Below, piece by piece: positions 26,384-36,300 of a DNA stretch of 60,369 nt (the first letter of the stretch is position 1; every line of letters starts with the position of its first letter). Made by a program: the position numbers and the translations under genes. Under the pieces are notes generated by a model. That model did no database searches. It was given only the letters and a program-made list of their open reading frames with translations, and was not told the origin of the DNA. Source of the stretch: Lentisphaerae bacterium ADurb.Bin082. GTDB lineage: Bacteria > Verrucomicrobiota > Lentisphaeria > Oligosphaerales > Oligosphaeraceae. The DNA lies in NCBI GenBank assembly GCA_002070945.1, contig MWEG01000038.1, positions 1-60,369 of the forward strand, read 5' to 3'.

Positions 26384-26454
26384 CAATCAGGGCAAGAACT
26401 AACATAGTATTTCCAGGCACACTTCACTTCAAACAATTTGCTGGAGACCAAAAG

Positions 26455-27984
26455 ATGAGCGGGATTTTCGATACTGACCAACGGATTCGTCTGGGCATTT
26501 GGGGATTGGGACGCGGCAGCAATTTCATCAGGGCAGCCAAGGAACTCAATATTGACGTGGTCGCTGGGTGCGATTTTCACGAAGATATGTTGAAGCGCTT
26601 TATGGAAAGCTGTCCAGATGCATTTGTGACCGATGACGAGGATGAATTTCTGGCGCAGGATTTTGACGCTGTGCTGGTTGCCACCTACTGCCCTGACCAC
26701 GCTAAGCACGCCATCAAGGCGTTGCGGGCGGGAAAACACGTGCTGAGTGAAGTGACTGCCTTTTTCACGCCTGCGCAGGGAGTGGAGCTGGTCGAAACCG
26801 TGGAAGCGACTGGGAAAGTCTATAACCTCGCTGAAAACTATCCTTTCACCAAGGAAAACATGTACCTGGCAAAACTTTACCGCGAGGGCTTTTTCGGGGA
26901 AATGACCTACGCGGAATACGAATACGTGCATGGAGGCGCGAATCCGTGCGTCTGCTATCCGAATGGACAGCCGATGGTTCCGGGTAATCAGCTTCATCAT
27001 TGGCGCGGATGGCTCAATTACCACTATTACTGCACCCACTCGTTAGGCCCGGTGATGGTCATTACTGGACTCCGCCCTGAAAAAGTCGTCGCCTTTCCCG
27101 CAGATGTGCTCAATATTGGCACGGTGCATGGCAAGGGCCGCAAGGTAGATGGAATCCTGCCCAACCTGGGAGCGTTCGCGCCTTCGCTGATTCACATGAG
27201 CAATGGCGGCATCGTGCGCAATCTAATGGGCGGCACGACTGCTGACAGCCATAATCAGCGGCTTTTTGGCACCAAGGCGGCGGCAGAGCTTTATCCACGC
27301 TTCAATCTCAAAGTCGGCGCGACTGGGTCAGCTCATGGGATCAGCGTCGATGCGAAATGGGACGCGCTCGGAGAACTCGCGGCTAAGGCCGGACATGGCG
27401 GCGGCGACTTCTGGGAACTCTATTACTTTGCGCACCAGATTTTGACTGGAGAAAAAGCGCCGTGGGACATCTATTCGGCCGCAGATGTGACGCTGGCGGG
27501 AATTCAGGCGCTCAGAAGCGCGGAAGCCGAAGGACAGCCAATGGAAATTCCAGACTTCCGGAAAAAAGACGTGCGCGACAAGTACCGCCATGACAACTGG
27601 CAGCAGAAGCATATCGACCCTGCGCGCATCTTCCCGGACGATCAGGATATTGCCATTACTGGAGACTTTGCGCCTGCCTTTGCCAATGCCATGCCGTTGA
27701 TGCGACTTATTCGCGCCGCCTTTGATGCGATGAAGGTTTACGAGTACACAATCCCGGAACAGCGGATACAGACGATTGATTTGGTCAAGCAACTGCGAGA
27801 CAGCCTGCCCGCAATCCGGGATGCCTTCCTGCGTCTCAAAAAAATTGCAGACAAATATCCGGAGTCCATGGGCGGCATTGCCATCCAGGAAAAATTCGAC
27901 CTTTGCGAATTTGATCGGGTGACCGATACGGAAACGTGCAAAAACGAATTGAATGCATGGCTGCTGAAAAGCCATGCTAAATGA
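26455..27984 (+). CDS. Gfo/Idh/MocA-like oxidoreductase-family protein
   Basis: 509-residue protein with an N-terminal NAD(P)-binding Rossmann fold (LGIWGLGRGSNF, residues ~12-23; VVAGCDFHED) and the family C-terminal alpha/beta domain. Gfo/Idh/MocA enzymes oxidise or reduce sugars and inositols or act as glycosidase-like lyases. The usual EKP motif after GKHV is replaced: here it reads GKHVLSEVTAFF, so the catalytic Lys is absent, which suggests altered or lost redox chemistry. The protein is longer than typical members (330-450). GGAG lies 8 nt before ATG 26455. It is followed by a strong terminator and appears monocistronic. Confidence 0.8.
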   Translation: MSGIFDTDQRIRLGIWGLGRGSNFIRAAKELNIDVVAGCDFHEDMLKRFMESCPDAFVTDDEDEFLAQDFDAVLVATYCPDHAKHAIKALRAGKHVLSEVTAFFTPAQGVELVETVEATGKVYNLAENYPFTKENMYLAKLYREGFFGEMTYAEYEYVHGGANPCVCYPNGQPMVPGNQLHHWRGWLNYHYYCTHSLGPVMVITGLRPEKVVAFPADVLNIGTVHGKGRKVDGILPNLGAFAPSLIHMSNGGIVRNLMGGTTADSHNQRLFGTKAAAELYPRFNLKVGATGSAHGISVDAKWDALGELAAKAGHGGGDFWELYYFAHQILTGEKAPWDIYSAADVTLAGIQALRSAEAEGQPMEIPDFRKKDVRDKYRHDNWQQKHIDPARIFPDDQDIAITGDFAPAFANAMPLMRLIRAAFDAMKVYEYTIPEQRIQTIDLVKQLRDSLPAIRDAFLRLKKIADKYPESMGGIAIQEKFDLCEFDRVTDTETCKNELNAWLLKSHAK

Positions 27985-28035
27985 CGTAAGCGTGCGCGTA
28001 CCAGGGCGGCATGTTTCGCGCTTTCAGTGCTTTTA

Positions 28036-28090
28036 TGTGGACGGTGTGGACAGTGTGGACGCCGCGGACGGTAGTTGCCGTATGTAGTAC
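28036..28090 (+). repeat. TGGAC array with conserved GGACGGT...GCCGTA tail, copy 2
   Basis: Units GTGGACGGTGTGGACAGTG and GTGGACGCC are followed by GCGGACGGTAGTTGCCGTA and TGTAGTA. This matches the arrangement at 12564-12608. Confidence 0.5.
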
Positions 28091-28115
28091 CCATCCGAAA
28101 AATTAGTTAAGCTTT

Positions 28116-28164
28116 GCGAGGGGGAGGAAAGGGCCGTGTGCCTTTTCCTCCCCTTCGCGTTTTT
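28116..28164 (+). terminator. Terminator after Gfo/Idh-like gene
   Basis: Ascending arm GCGAGGGGGAGGAAAGG, loop GCCGTGTG, descending arm CCTTTTCCTCCCCTTCGC, then GTTTTT. A long GC-rich stem with a T-run, about 130 bp after the stop codon. Confidence 0.7.
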
Positions 28165-28293
28165 CCACCCGTCCTTATTTCGAGTAGACTCAGCATAATG
28201 AGAAATATTTTTTCCATGATTACCTATGGTCGCGCCCGTACACGTACGTACACTACCCACAAAAACCGCCCAAAACTTTTTTCTAACGGTTCC

Positions 28294-28321
28294 TTGACAA
28301 AGGCAAAAGCTGATATATTTT
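28294..28321 (+). promoter_or_regulatory. Sigma70-like promoter of GntR/LacI-type regulator
   Basis: Consensus TTGACA at 28294-28299, 16-nt spacer, TATTTT at 28316-28321 (overlapping TATATT). It lies about 50 bp upstream of the regulator start in an AT-rich segment. Confidence 0.45.
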
Positions 28322-28369
28322 TATGACAAAGATTATTTTTCCCCCTGGCTAAAATTAGGGATTATCGAA

Positions 28370-29431
28370 ATGCGAAACACGAGCAAGACCATGCCATTGA
28401 CTGCCGGGGTAAAAAATTACCTTCTGCAATGCGTAGCCAAAGCCGGTGCCAAACCCGAGCGCATCATGAGCGAGATGCAGCTATGCGCCAAATTCGGGGT
28501 CAGCCGCATCACCGTGCGTCGTGCGATTCAGTCTCTCGAGCAAACCAAGCATCTGATCCGTCTGCCTGGGCGGCAGGGTGCCTTCACCAATCCGGAACTG
28601 GCGATGGCGGTTCCTTTTATTGTGGGCGTCCTTTATCATGACGGCACCAGGAATTATTTTGATACTGCCCTGTCCGAAATTCTGACCGGTTTCATTGGGG
28701 CGCTGCGAAATATCGATTGCGACTTTGAATTCCTGCACCTGAATCTGAACGGGAACCTGACTGTTGCCCAGGAGATTGAAAACATGGCAATGGACGGGCT
28801 GTTCTGGGTCACACCGGCGGAAAGCAGGATAGACGACATCAACGAGTTGTTGCAACGGGAGTATCCTTTGGTTGTCATGGATTCAATTTATGATATGGAA
28901 TCCCGTAAGCCCTCCGGCAATACGATTCTTAGGGATTATGAGAATTTTGCTGTCCAACATGCCCAGTTAATGCAGCAAAGGCAGCTTCAACGGGTTGCCT
29001 GGCTCGGAGTCTATAATAATTGCGCTAAAAGATTCCAGAAAGAAATGCGGAAACACGGCATTGACTTGCCACGAAAGTTTTTTATCGACACGGTGGCTGA
29101 AATTCCAGAGAAGCTTCCCGAGTTGTTGGCCTCCGAAACTGTCGATGCCATCATTTGCAACGGCGGCGTGGAACGTTATGAACGCTTGCTGCAAACTCTG
29201 GATGCGCAGGAAAATCGAGAAAGTATACCGATTTTTATGGAGAAGAATCACATCTCCTGCAAACTTCAGAAAAAACATCAGCAGCGAAAGATTGAAATAA
29301 CACCATCCTATTATGATGGCAAAGCCCTTGGGCGCTGCGCCGGGCAGCGCATGGCAGAATTTTTAAAAGGGAAAGTCACCGGTTTTACATCCTTTGTTGT
29401 TCCAGTCACAGAAAAAAGCAAGGAGGAATGA
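28370..29431 (+). CDS. GntR-type HTH / LacI-type sensor transcriptional regulator
   Basis: 353-residue regulator. The first ~75 residues are a GntR winged helix ([20 protein letters not shown], then [11 protein letters not shown]). The rest resembles the periplasmic-binding-protein-like sensor of LacI/AraR regulators ([45 protein letters not shown]), which usually binds a sugar. AGGGA lies about 9 nt before ATG 28370. Its last codons overlap the ribosome-binding site of the pseudopilin gene, which starts 4 bp after the stop, so the two are translationally coupled. It probably controls the downstream carbohydrate genes. Confidence 0.85.
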   Translation: MRNTSKTMPLTAGVKNYLLQCVAKAGAKPERIMSEMQLCAKFGVSRITVRRAIQSLEQTKHLIRLPGRQGAFTNPELAMAVPFIVGVLYHDGTRNYFDTALSEILTGFIGALRNIDCDFEFLHLNLNGNLTVAQEIENMAMDGLFWVTPAESRIDDINELLQREYPLVVMDSIYDMESRKPSGNTILRDYENFAVQHAQLMQQRQLQRVAWLGVYNNCAKRFQKEMRKHGIDLPRKFFIDTVAEIPEKLPELLASETVDAIICNGGVERYERLLQTLDAQENRESIPIFMEKNHISCKLQKKHQQRKIEITPSYYDGKALGRCAGQRMAEFLKGKVTGFTSFVVPVTEKSKEE

Positions 29432-29435
29432 TACC

Positions 29436-30098
29436 ATGTCAAACAGGAAGAAATTTACCTTGGTCGAGCTGCTGGTCGTGATCGCCATCATCGCCATCCT
29501 GGCCTCGATGCTGCTGCCGGCGTTGAGCAAGGCACGGGAGAGGGCTTATGCGATTAGTTGCGTTGGGCAGTTAAAGCAAATCAGCCTGGCATATCAGCAA
29601 TATACGGTCGATAATGAAGACTGGACGCCGCCGGCCTCCAACCCGGCTTCTCCGTCACCCACTTTCCCGCCCATAGATGCTGGAACGCCTGTGCTCCTTT
29701 TGAGGGACTATCTTGGCCAGCCGGATTGGACGACCGCAAAATTTGCCAATTGCCCGGGATTGCGCCATGCTGGGAGCGTGTCAGCTGGTTATGGCAACCC
29801 CGCCAGCGGAGCATGGGTGACCTACAGCTACAACATAAATACTGCCAAGCGTCTCCTTGCCCGAATCCCAAAAACCACAATGCGGGTTATTGTGGTGGAT
29901 CATCTTCCAGGAGGATGGGCGACTTATGGAAATTTTACCTCCCCCGTTACTCTCCTGAGTAATCAGTATATCCGAGTTCATTCCGGCGGCGTGAACGCAG
30001 CTTTTCTCGATGGACATGTTTCCTATTTTAAACCGAGAGATTTATTTTGGATAAGCATTCCTGCAGATTACACCAACTTAAAATATTGGAACGAGTGA
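29436..30098 (+). CDS. Type II pseudopilin-like protein with H-X9-DG motif (1)
   Basis: 220-residue protein with a prepilin leader and methylation motif ([18 protein letters not shown], cleavage expected before Phe) followed by a long alpha-helix. The C-terminus carries [12 protein letters not shown], the H-X9-DG signature associated with expanded pseudopilin families of PVC bacteria. Processed by prepilin peptidase, it would sit in the membrane or on a pseudopilus. AGGAGG lies 9 nt before ATG 29436. Its start region (AAGCAAGGAGGAATGATACC) is conserved with the second pseudopilin. It is followed after 46 bp by an exported DUF4838-type protein. Confidence 0.88.
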   Translation: MSNRKKFTLVELLVVIAIIAILASMLLPALSKARERAYAISCVGQLKQISLAYQQYTVDNEDWTPPASNPASPSPTFPPIDAGTPVLLLRDYLGQPDWTTAKFANCPGLRHAGSVSAGYGNPASGAWVTYSYNINTAKRLLARIPKTTMRVIVVDHLPGGWATYGNFTSPVTLLSNQYIRVHSGGVNAAFLDGHVSYFKPRDLFWISIPADYTNLKYWNE

Positions 30099-30144
30099 TC
30101 TTTCATCATTGAAAAATCCCACCATAAACAAGGAGAATTAACTC

Positions 30145-32448
30145 ATGAAAAAAATACTGCTGATTTTTTCAGCCTTGCTATGCCTGCTTGTTCCTGCTGT
30201 GTTTCCGCAGGAGTCAGCTTCAGGTGGGCACTATGTAATCGTGACCGGAAAACCTTTAATTCCGGCTGAGAAAGATGCTGCGGATATCCTGCTGCAATAT
30301 CTGAAGCAGATGCTTCCGCATGCTTCGTTTCAAATCGCGGCAGAAGATGCCATGCCTGCCAGTGCGCATAAAAAAATTTTTGTCGGCAATACCAAAGCTG
30401 TCCGGGAAGCAGGGTTCGATGTTGAAAAGATGTATAGGGAGGAGCTGCTGATCGCGGAAATAGACGGCGACCTGTATCTTTCCGGCGGGCATCCGCGCGG
30501 GACATTGTATGCGGTCTTTGAGTTCCTGGAACGGAAAGGCGTTCTTTTTGTCGCGCCGGATACTAAGGTCGTTCCGGTTTTGAAGACCCTTGCGTGGGAT
30601 CAGCCGGTTTTGCGGCGAATCCCCGCATTCAAATATCGCATGACTGTCGCCTGCATCTCAGCCGGGGAATTCAAATTGTTCAATAAATACAATTATTACA
30701 GGATTGCCGGCCTTACAAACGGCGATTATGAAAGATATGGGTATCCCGGTGATTGCCACACTTTCATACATTACAGCAAAAAGTTTCCCTTGGATGACTC
30801 GGCGGTCTTTGCCATGGACAAGCACGGGAAACGACTGTGTCCGAAAGAGCCTGGACTACAGGCGCCGTTATGCCTGAGTTATCCAAAGACGCTGGAGTTG
30901 CTCTGGGAGCAGATGCGGGCCGGTTATGCAAGGTCCACGCAATGGACAAAAGATAAAAATTTGCCGATTCCCGAAACATACGAAATCAGCATGGAAGACG
31001 ATCACACGATGATTTGCCATTGTCCATCATGCCAGAAAATCATGCAGGAGGAAGGCTGTTTTTCCGGATTGATGCTGCGTCTGGTCAATCAGCTTGCGGA
31101 GCGGATGAAAAAGCTGGATGCAAAAATAAAAATCAGCATGCTGGTTTATCAAAAAACTCTGTTGTTTCCAAAAATCACCCGACCTGCCGAAAATGTCGTT
31201 CCGCGGATTTGTGTTCATGATCGGGAATGGATTGTCAATGTATTGGCGGAAAGAACCGATCCTGTGACGCACCGGAACAACGCGGAATTCCGCAAAGTGA
31301 TGGAGCAATGGATCGAAGCCTCAAGAACATTCGGCGTCTGGGAATATTGGACTTTTTACACTAAAAGGCGCTTTCCCCATGTTGCGTTGGATGCCTGGGA
31401 TGAGAATTTGAAGTACTATCAGGCAAAAGGTGCGGAAAATATTTTGCTTGAAATGGAGCGTTTCCAAGATTCCTTCTTCGCGCTCAAGATGTATTTGGGG
31501 CTGAAATGGATGGACGATCCGCAAATCCCACGGGAAAAACTGATTGGGGATTTCATGTCCGCCTATTACGGCGAAGCGGCGCCGGTGATGACCGAATACC
31601 TGTATGAGCTGGACAGCGCGGTCAAGGCGGAATCGCTCAGGGAGCCGATGGGTCCCCGCCATCCAACCAGTTATTCGTATTTGACGCCAGATTTTTTCCT
31701 GCAATCATACGCAAAGCTGGCGAAAGCGGAAAAATTAACCGAGAACAATCCGCTGCACTTGAAACATGTGCGTTACGAATACATGTCATTGGATTATGGA
31801 TTGTTGAATTTCTGGGGGGAATACGCTTCAAAAATGCCGTTCAGCAAAAAAGAACTGCTGGAACGCATCCGCCGCATCGAGACGGAAGCGATTAACAGCA
31901 TGTGCTTTGCCAATGAAAAAGCACAGAAAATAAGCAGAGTGAATGATTTTCTGGATGGCGAGGCCATCGAGGCGGAGATTCCCACCGAAGTCAAGGGAAC
32001 TTATATTTATGACTTCAAATACAACAGCTTTTATATTCATCAAGGCGTCACTCGACTGGTAAATGATCCGGACGCCCTTGGAGGAAAAGCGATGGAAATC
32101 ATCGAGGATCGAGAAGCATTCCATGTTTTGCCGTTCACAGCCGGTATTTATAACGCTACCGTGGATCTAGAAGCCGTCGGGGCGACGCTCGTACTGAACG
32201 CCGAAAATATTCCGCAGGATGAAAAATTCCATCTATACAAGGTCGGACATAGGTACTTGGTTTCCGGATCAAGGATTTGGGCACATTGGACCTGGCGTTT
32301 CCAACTTTACCCACGTATTGCATACACAGCTACGACTGACTTTCCCTATGATGTATATATCTCTATTAAATTTACTGGTCCGGCATACGTGAAGGACTCG
32401 AAAAAGCCAAACGGGGTTTTCATAGACAGAATCATCACTGCTCGGTAA
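30145..32448 (+). CDS. Exported DUF4838-type glycoside-hydrolase-like protein
   Basis: 767-residue protein with a clear signal peptide (KKILLIFSALLCLLVPAVFP). The N-terminal domain (about 25-140) resembles the alpha-glucuronidase N-terminal fold: AEKDAADILLQYLKQML, IFVGNTKAVREAGF, GDLYLSGGHPRGTLYAVFEF. It leads into a DUF4838-like TIM barrel with a CHCPSCQ motif (around residue 292) and a C-terminal beta-sandwich. DUF4838 proteins are found in polysaccharide-utilisation contexts; enzymatic activity is not established for most. The ribosome-binding site AAGGAG precedes ATG 30145. Second of a pseudopilin-enzyme pair; probably secreted glycan-active. Confidence 0.8.
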   Translation: MKKILLIFSALLCLLVPAVFPQESASGGHYVIVTGKPLIPAEKDAADILLQYLKQMLPHASFQIAAEDAMPASAHKKIFVGNTKAVREAGFDVEKMYREELLIAEIDGDLYLSGGHPRGTLYAVFEFLERKGVLFVAPDTKVVPVLKTLAWDQPVLRRIPAFKYRMTVACISAGEFKLFNKYNYYRIAGLTNGDYERYGYPGDCHTFIHYSKKFPLDDSAVFAMDKHGKRLCPKEPGLQAPLCLSYPKTLELLWEQMRAGYARSTQWTKDKNLPIPETYEISMEDDHTMICHCPSCQKIMQEEGCFSGLMLRLVNQLAERMKKLDAKIKISMLVYQKTLLFPKITRPAENVVPRICVHDREWIVNVLAERTDPVTHRNNAEFRKVMEQWIEASRTFGVWEYWTFYTKRRFPHVALDAWDENLKYYQAKGAENILLEMERFQDSFFALKMYLGLKWMDDPQIPREKLIGDFMSAYYGEAAPVMTEYLYELDSAVKAESLREPMGPRHPTSYSYLTPDFFLQSYAKLAKAEKLTENNPLHLKHVRYEYMSLDYGLLNFWGEYASKMPFSKKELLERIRRIETEAINSMCFANEKAQKISRVNDFLDGEAIEAEIPTEVKGTYIYDFKYNSFYIHQGVTRLVNDPDALGGKAMEIIEDREAFHVLPFTAGIYNATVDLEAVGATLVLNAENIPQDEKFHLYKVGHRYLVSGSRIWAHWTWRFQLYPRIAYTATTDFPYDVYISIKFTGPAYVKDSKKPNGVFIDRIITAR

Positions 32449-33389
32449 AAAGATTGGTTAAGCAGACCGTGTCCAAAAAGGGTTCCGTGCGTATTCTATC
32501 CGCAGATTACGCAGATGGACGCCGACTTCCAGGATTAGGAATTGTAGGATTTTGTAGGATTTTCCATGTTTCTGCATGACTTCTTATGATTCTTCTTGAA
32601 ATTCCGTTTCTTTGGCACTATGTTTTCGCCGTGGTTTAGAAATCATCCAGCCCCACCCACCCAGGGGGCAACCCACCTCTGATATGGTACGAGTGCGCAA
32701 GGCGGAGACAGGGGACAGGGTGCACTCAGCCATTCAGCAGGAAAAGACTAAAGACACCATCACAACCAGGACGGCACGCGAATTTGTGATCTGGTCTATT
32801 GGTTTCTCCGACCGATCAGACGGATCGGTCGGATCAGTCGAAGAAAAAAGACAGGAATTGGCGGTACCTTCAGACAACTGAACCTCAGGTTCAAAAAAAC
32901 GACTGTTGTTTTTTCTTCATCTGATTGTTGACCAATAATTTAAGTGTGGCGAAAAATTATATTATTGAAATTTGACTTGTGAAAATACAATGGCACCTTT
33001 TAGCCCGGGCGACACAAATGCCATTCTTGCCGAAAGCATTTCGCTGAGTCAAGTCCACCTCTCCCTGTTGTGGCACCCTTGCGGGCGCTGTGCTTCTTAG
33101 GGGGAGTCCCCACCCCGGGTTGCGTCGAGCTCCGCGCTTCCTCATCCAGGTTATTTTTGTGTGGTGCTTCGCGCCGGAAAAACCGCCCGGATAAGTATCA
33201 GCAGGTCTTAAATGAATCATCTCAAAAACAAAAACAGTGCCAGTGCAACTTCACAGAGGTTCAGTTCTCTGAATTTTGTTACAACTCCAAAGATTATCTT
33301 TTGCATTGTTTTTTTCGAAATTGGTATAGATTCAGGTGTTTACTTTGTTTTCTTTTTGAGTAACAATTCACGGACTGATATTTGAAGCG
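32449..33389. other. 940-bp non-coding region
   Basis: No convincing gene. Contains ATCCGCAGATTACGCAGATG at about 32498, runs of TGTAGGATTT (about 32545-32570), a CCGACCGATC-type repeat (32808-32840) and a GC-rich structured stretch (about 32990-33195) with complementary segments (GGGGGAGTCCCCACCCC). Promoter of the large fusion gene probably lies in the AT-rich last 150 bp. Confidence 0.55.
32808..32840. repeat. CCGACCGATC-type repeat
   Basis: CCGACCGATCAGACGGATCG followed by GTCGGATCAGTCG: overlapping inverted and direct copies of CCGATC/GATCGG. It is a palindromic tandem of a type I recall from PVC spacers. Confidence 0.5.
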
Positions 33390-36300
33390 ATGTCACTTGA
33401 TAATGTCTCATACTACGACTTTGACTCGGAAATCAAGGTCAAGAACTGGACTCCTGTTTCCATCGGCGAGGACTCGTTTTCCTTCAGAAGCGAATTCGAG
33501 GCGTCTGCCGGTGAATATTTACTTTTTCTGCGTCTTGCTTTTGGCGTAGTCGATGCTCCCCGGATAGTATTCCGGAAAATTACTCTCAACGGATCAACTT
33601 TTGATTCGGCAGCCGCTCCCGCCGTGTATACTGCAAAGGGCGGTGGAAGCAGGAAGGGAATTGAGGTCACCTTGCAGGAAGGTGCAAACACCATCGAAAT
33701 AGAAGGAATTGGACCGACTGCATATATCAATGATTTCATGAATATTGCGGTATCCTTCGGCAAACCGCAGACAAAAGTCGCGCCGACGGCAAAATTCCAT
33801 GCGGAATTCGTTTTGCCGGAACCCGTTTTCCCGGAGCCGGGCAAAGTGCTTTTGCCGGGAGGTTTCATCCCTGGAATCGGATGCACGGAATCCCCCGGAC
33901 GCTTCGGTTTTTCAAAAGGAGACGGCGTCCTCGATTGCGCCATGCCGACATTGGGCTGCATAGACAAAATGTACATGTGCGGTCATCCGCAATATCAAAA
34001 GCCCTTCCGCTGGAACTATTCAACCCTGCCGGAAGGCGCTCCGCATCACGGCACATACGTCCCCGCCAACACCGGAATAGACGGCGATGAGGTCAAGATC
34101 AATCATCTTTCCGTCCGCTGGACAACGGAATTCATTGATGAAAAGTTTGCCTGCACCTATTCGCTTGCTTCGCCCGGGATCATTACGGAACGGGAATCAG
34201 GCTCCATGAGGATTTCCGGCCTTGAATTCGCAGGCAATTACCAGTATGCCATGCTCCCGCGTGCAAACAGCAAAATCGAAGTTACCTCCCTGCGCGATAT
34301 TGCTGACATCCGTCTTGGCGCCAACTGGATGCTCCTTTTCGGATGCACGGAATTCCCGGATATCCCGCTTCTCCTCGTCTTCCAAAAACAACCGGAAAAT
34401 ATGCGCCTCAAATTTTCAGAGCGAACAGGCAGGCTGGCGGAAATCGCATTTGAAAATTGTCCTCTGCTAATCAGCGCCACCCCATTCGGCTTCGAGAGCT
34501 TTCAGCCGATCCCTCCGGAGGATTCGGCTTTTCTGCATCGGGCTGCCGTCCGCTGCCGCTTTTGGAGCCGTGCATTCCTGGCTTATCCGGTTCGCTGTGA
34601 AGAATATTTCAAAAATGACTATGCCGCCAAAAAAACAACCATTCTCCAGAAATTCTCTTACCGTTACATTGCTGATGCATGGGGCACCGCGCCGCTCGAA
34701 CTTGCGCCCATTCCACCGGCAGCACAACTTTCCGGACTCCTTGAAACCACTGACCAGGTCGATTTTGAATTTCCAACCAAATATGGCAATCTTACTGGTG
34801 CCTTTGGAAATCAATCGTCCTATGCGCTTCCGTTCATGCCGTCCGCCAGAAAATTTCCGCTCAAAGACAAAAGTTCAGACGCACTGAAAAAGCTCCTTGA
34901 AGACGGCTTGGATTCCTATTTTGATTTCGTGACCAGTTTTCCGGACACCTTCCAGGCCTATCCATACGCAGGTTCCCTGATGGAGCCATTTGCGCTCACA
35001 ACATCGTTGCTGTTCTTTATGGACGAATCCCACCGCGAGCGTCTGAGAACGCTTGTCGGCGAGCGTCTCGAAAAGGCGTGCGACCCCGAGCGCGACTACA
35101 ACTATGCCGTTATCAATCACGGCTTTATGATGAAAACAGAGCCGGATGACGAACAGCTCAAAAAAATCTATGCAGACCCGGCCATGGCCTATAAGAGACT
35201 TTGGAACTGGTATCTGCGTTCCGAACCGTTCACAGGAATCAAATTCCACATCTGCTATCTCAATGTGTGTTTTCTCTCATCGGGAGCGATCAAAGACGGT
35301 ACGCCGGAGGAAATCGCAGCCCTGAAAATTCCGTTGATTGAAAACGACTGGGGGGTTGGACTTGCATTCTACTACATGCATCTTTGCGCGCTGGCTTCCG
35401 GCGATTTCGCGTCTATACGCAAAAACTGGCCGCTCCTGAAAAGCGTTTACAGCTTTTTCGAGAAAATGCACGACTGGGCCTGTCTCGGCACCGGATATAG
35501 TGACAACGCCATTTTGTGGGTCGAGGGTGCGAATTACGGCGCATTCACCTCCTTCATACAAATGGCGGAGGCTGTCGGCGACCGGGAAACGATGGAAAAA
35601 GCTCAATACATGGCGGCAAAGCAGTTCGCCTTGAGGATGGCCATCGTCCGTTCGGCGCGGCAGCATTTCTGCAAATATTACAAGGTCGAACCCTGGGACA
35701 TCACCAGGATTTTCACGGAAGAAATGAATCCGCAATGGCAGTACCAGGGCGTACCGCACCACCTCGGCAAAAAGCGTTTCCGCTCGGAAGGAGTCTATAC
35801 GCTCACGACAGAAGGCATGTATCCCGAATTTTTCGAGGGGCTTCGGCAATTCCTTCCCGACGAGGCGAAGACCATCATGACCAAGCTGGGAAGCTGGCTT
35901 CATGAAGACGCTGCCGACAGCGTCAAGCATAGCTGGAGCGACATGCAGAAAACAGCGTGCTATCTTATCGATCTTGCACTCGATGAAAACGCCTCCTCGG
36001 AAAAACTAAAAGAGGAAATTGCTTTCGCAAAATCAATCGGCTTGCTGATGACAAAATGGCGCGGCATCCATATTTTCAGCCGACGCCTGCCAGAACATTA
36101 TTTCGAGACGCAGCTTCTCGCCTGGGATGCCATGAAAGAACATCCGGTCTGGCTCGAATATTGGTACGGACTCAAGATTGAATCCGCCGAATGGGATGGC
36201 AAATTCGCCGAAATATCATTCCAGACTACAGATTCCAATGCCGTGCTCCGCTTCGGCATTCGCAAAAAACCGCTCACTGTTACAGAAAACGGCGAGCGGC

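Larger units (their letters stand above)
27985..28369. other. Intergenic region with array, terminator and promoter
   Basis: Contains a TGGAC array with conserved tail (28036-28090), the terminator of the Gfo/Idh-like gene (28116-28164) and an AT-rich promoter region for the GntR/LacI-type regulator. No gene recognised. Confidence 0.55.

Noticed and set aside
32957..33220. 87-residue minus-strand frame in the 940-bp spacer
   Set aside because: No ribosome-binding site or domain; it coincides with a GC-rich, probably structured non-coding segment.
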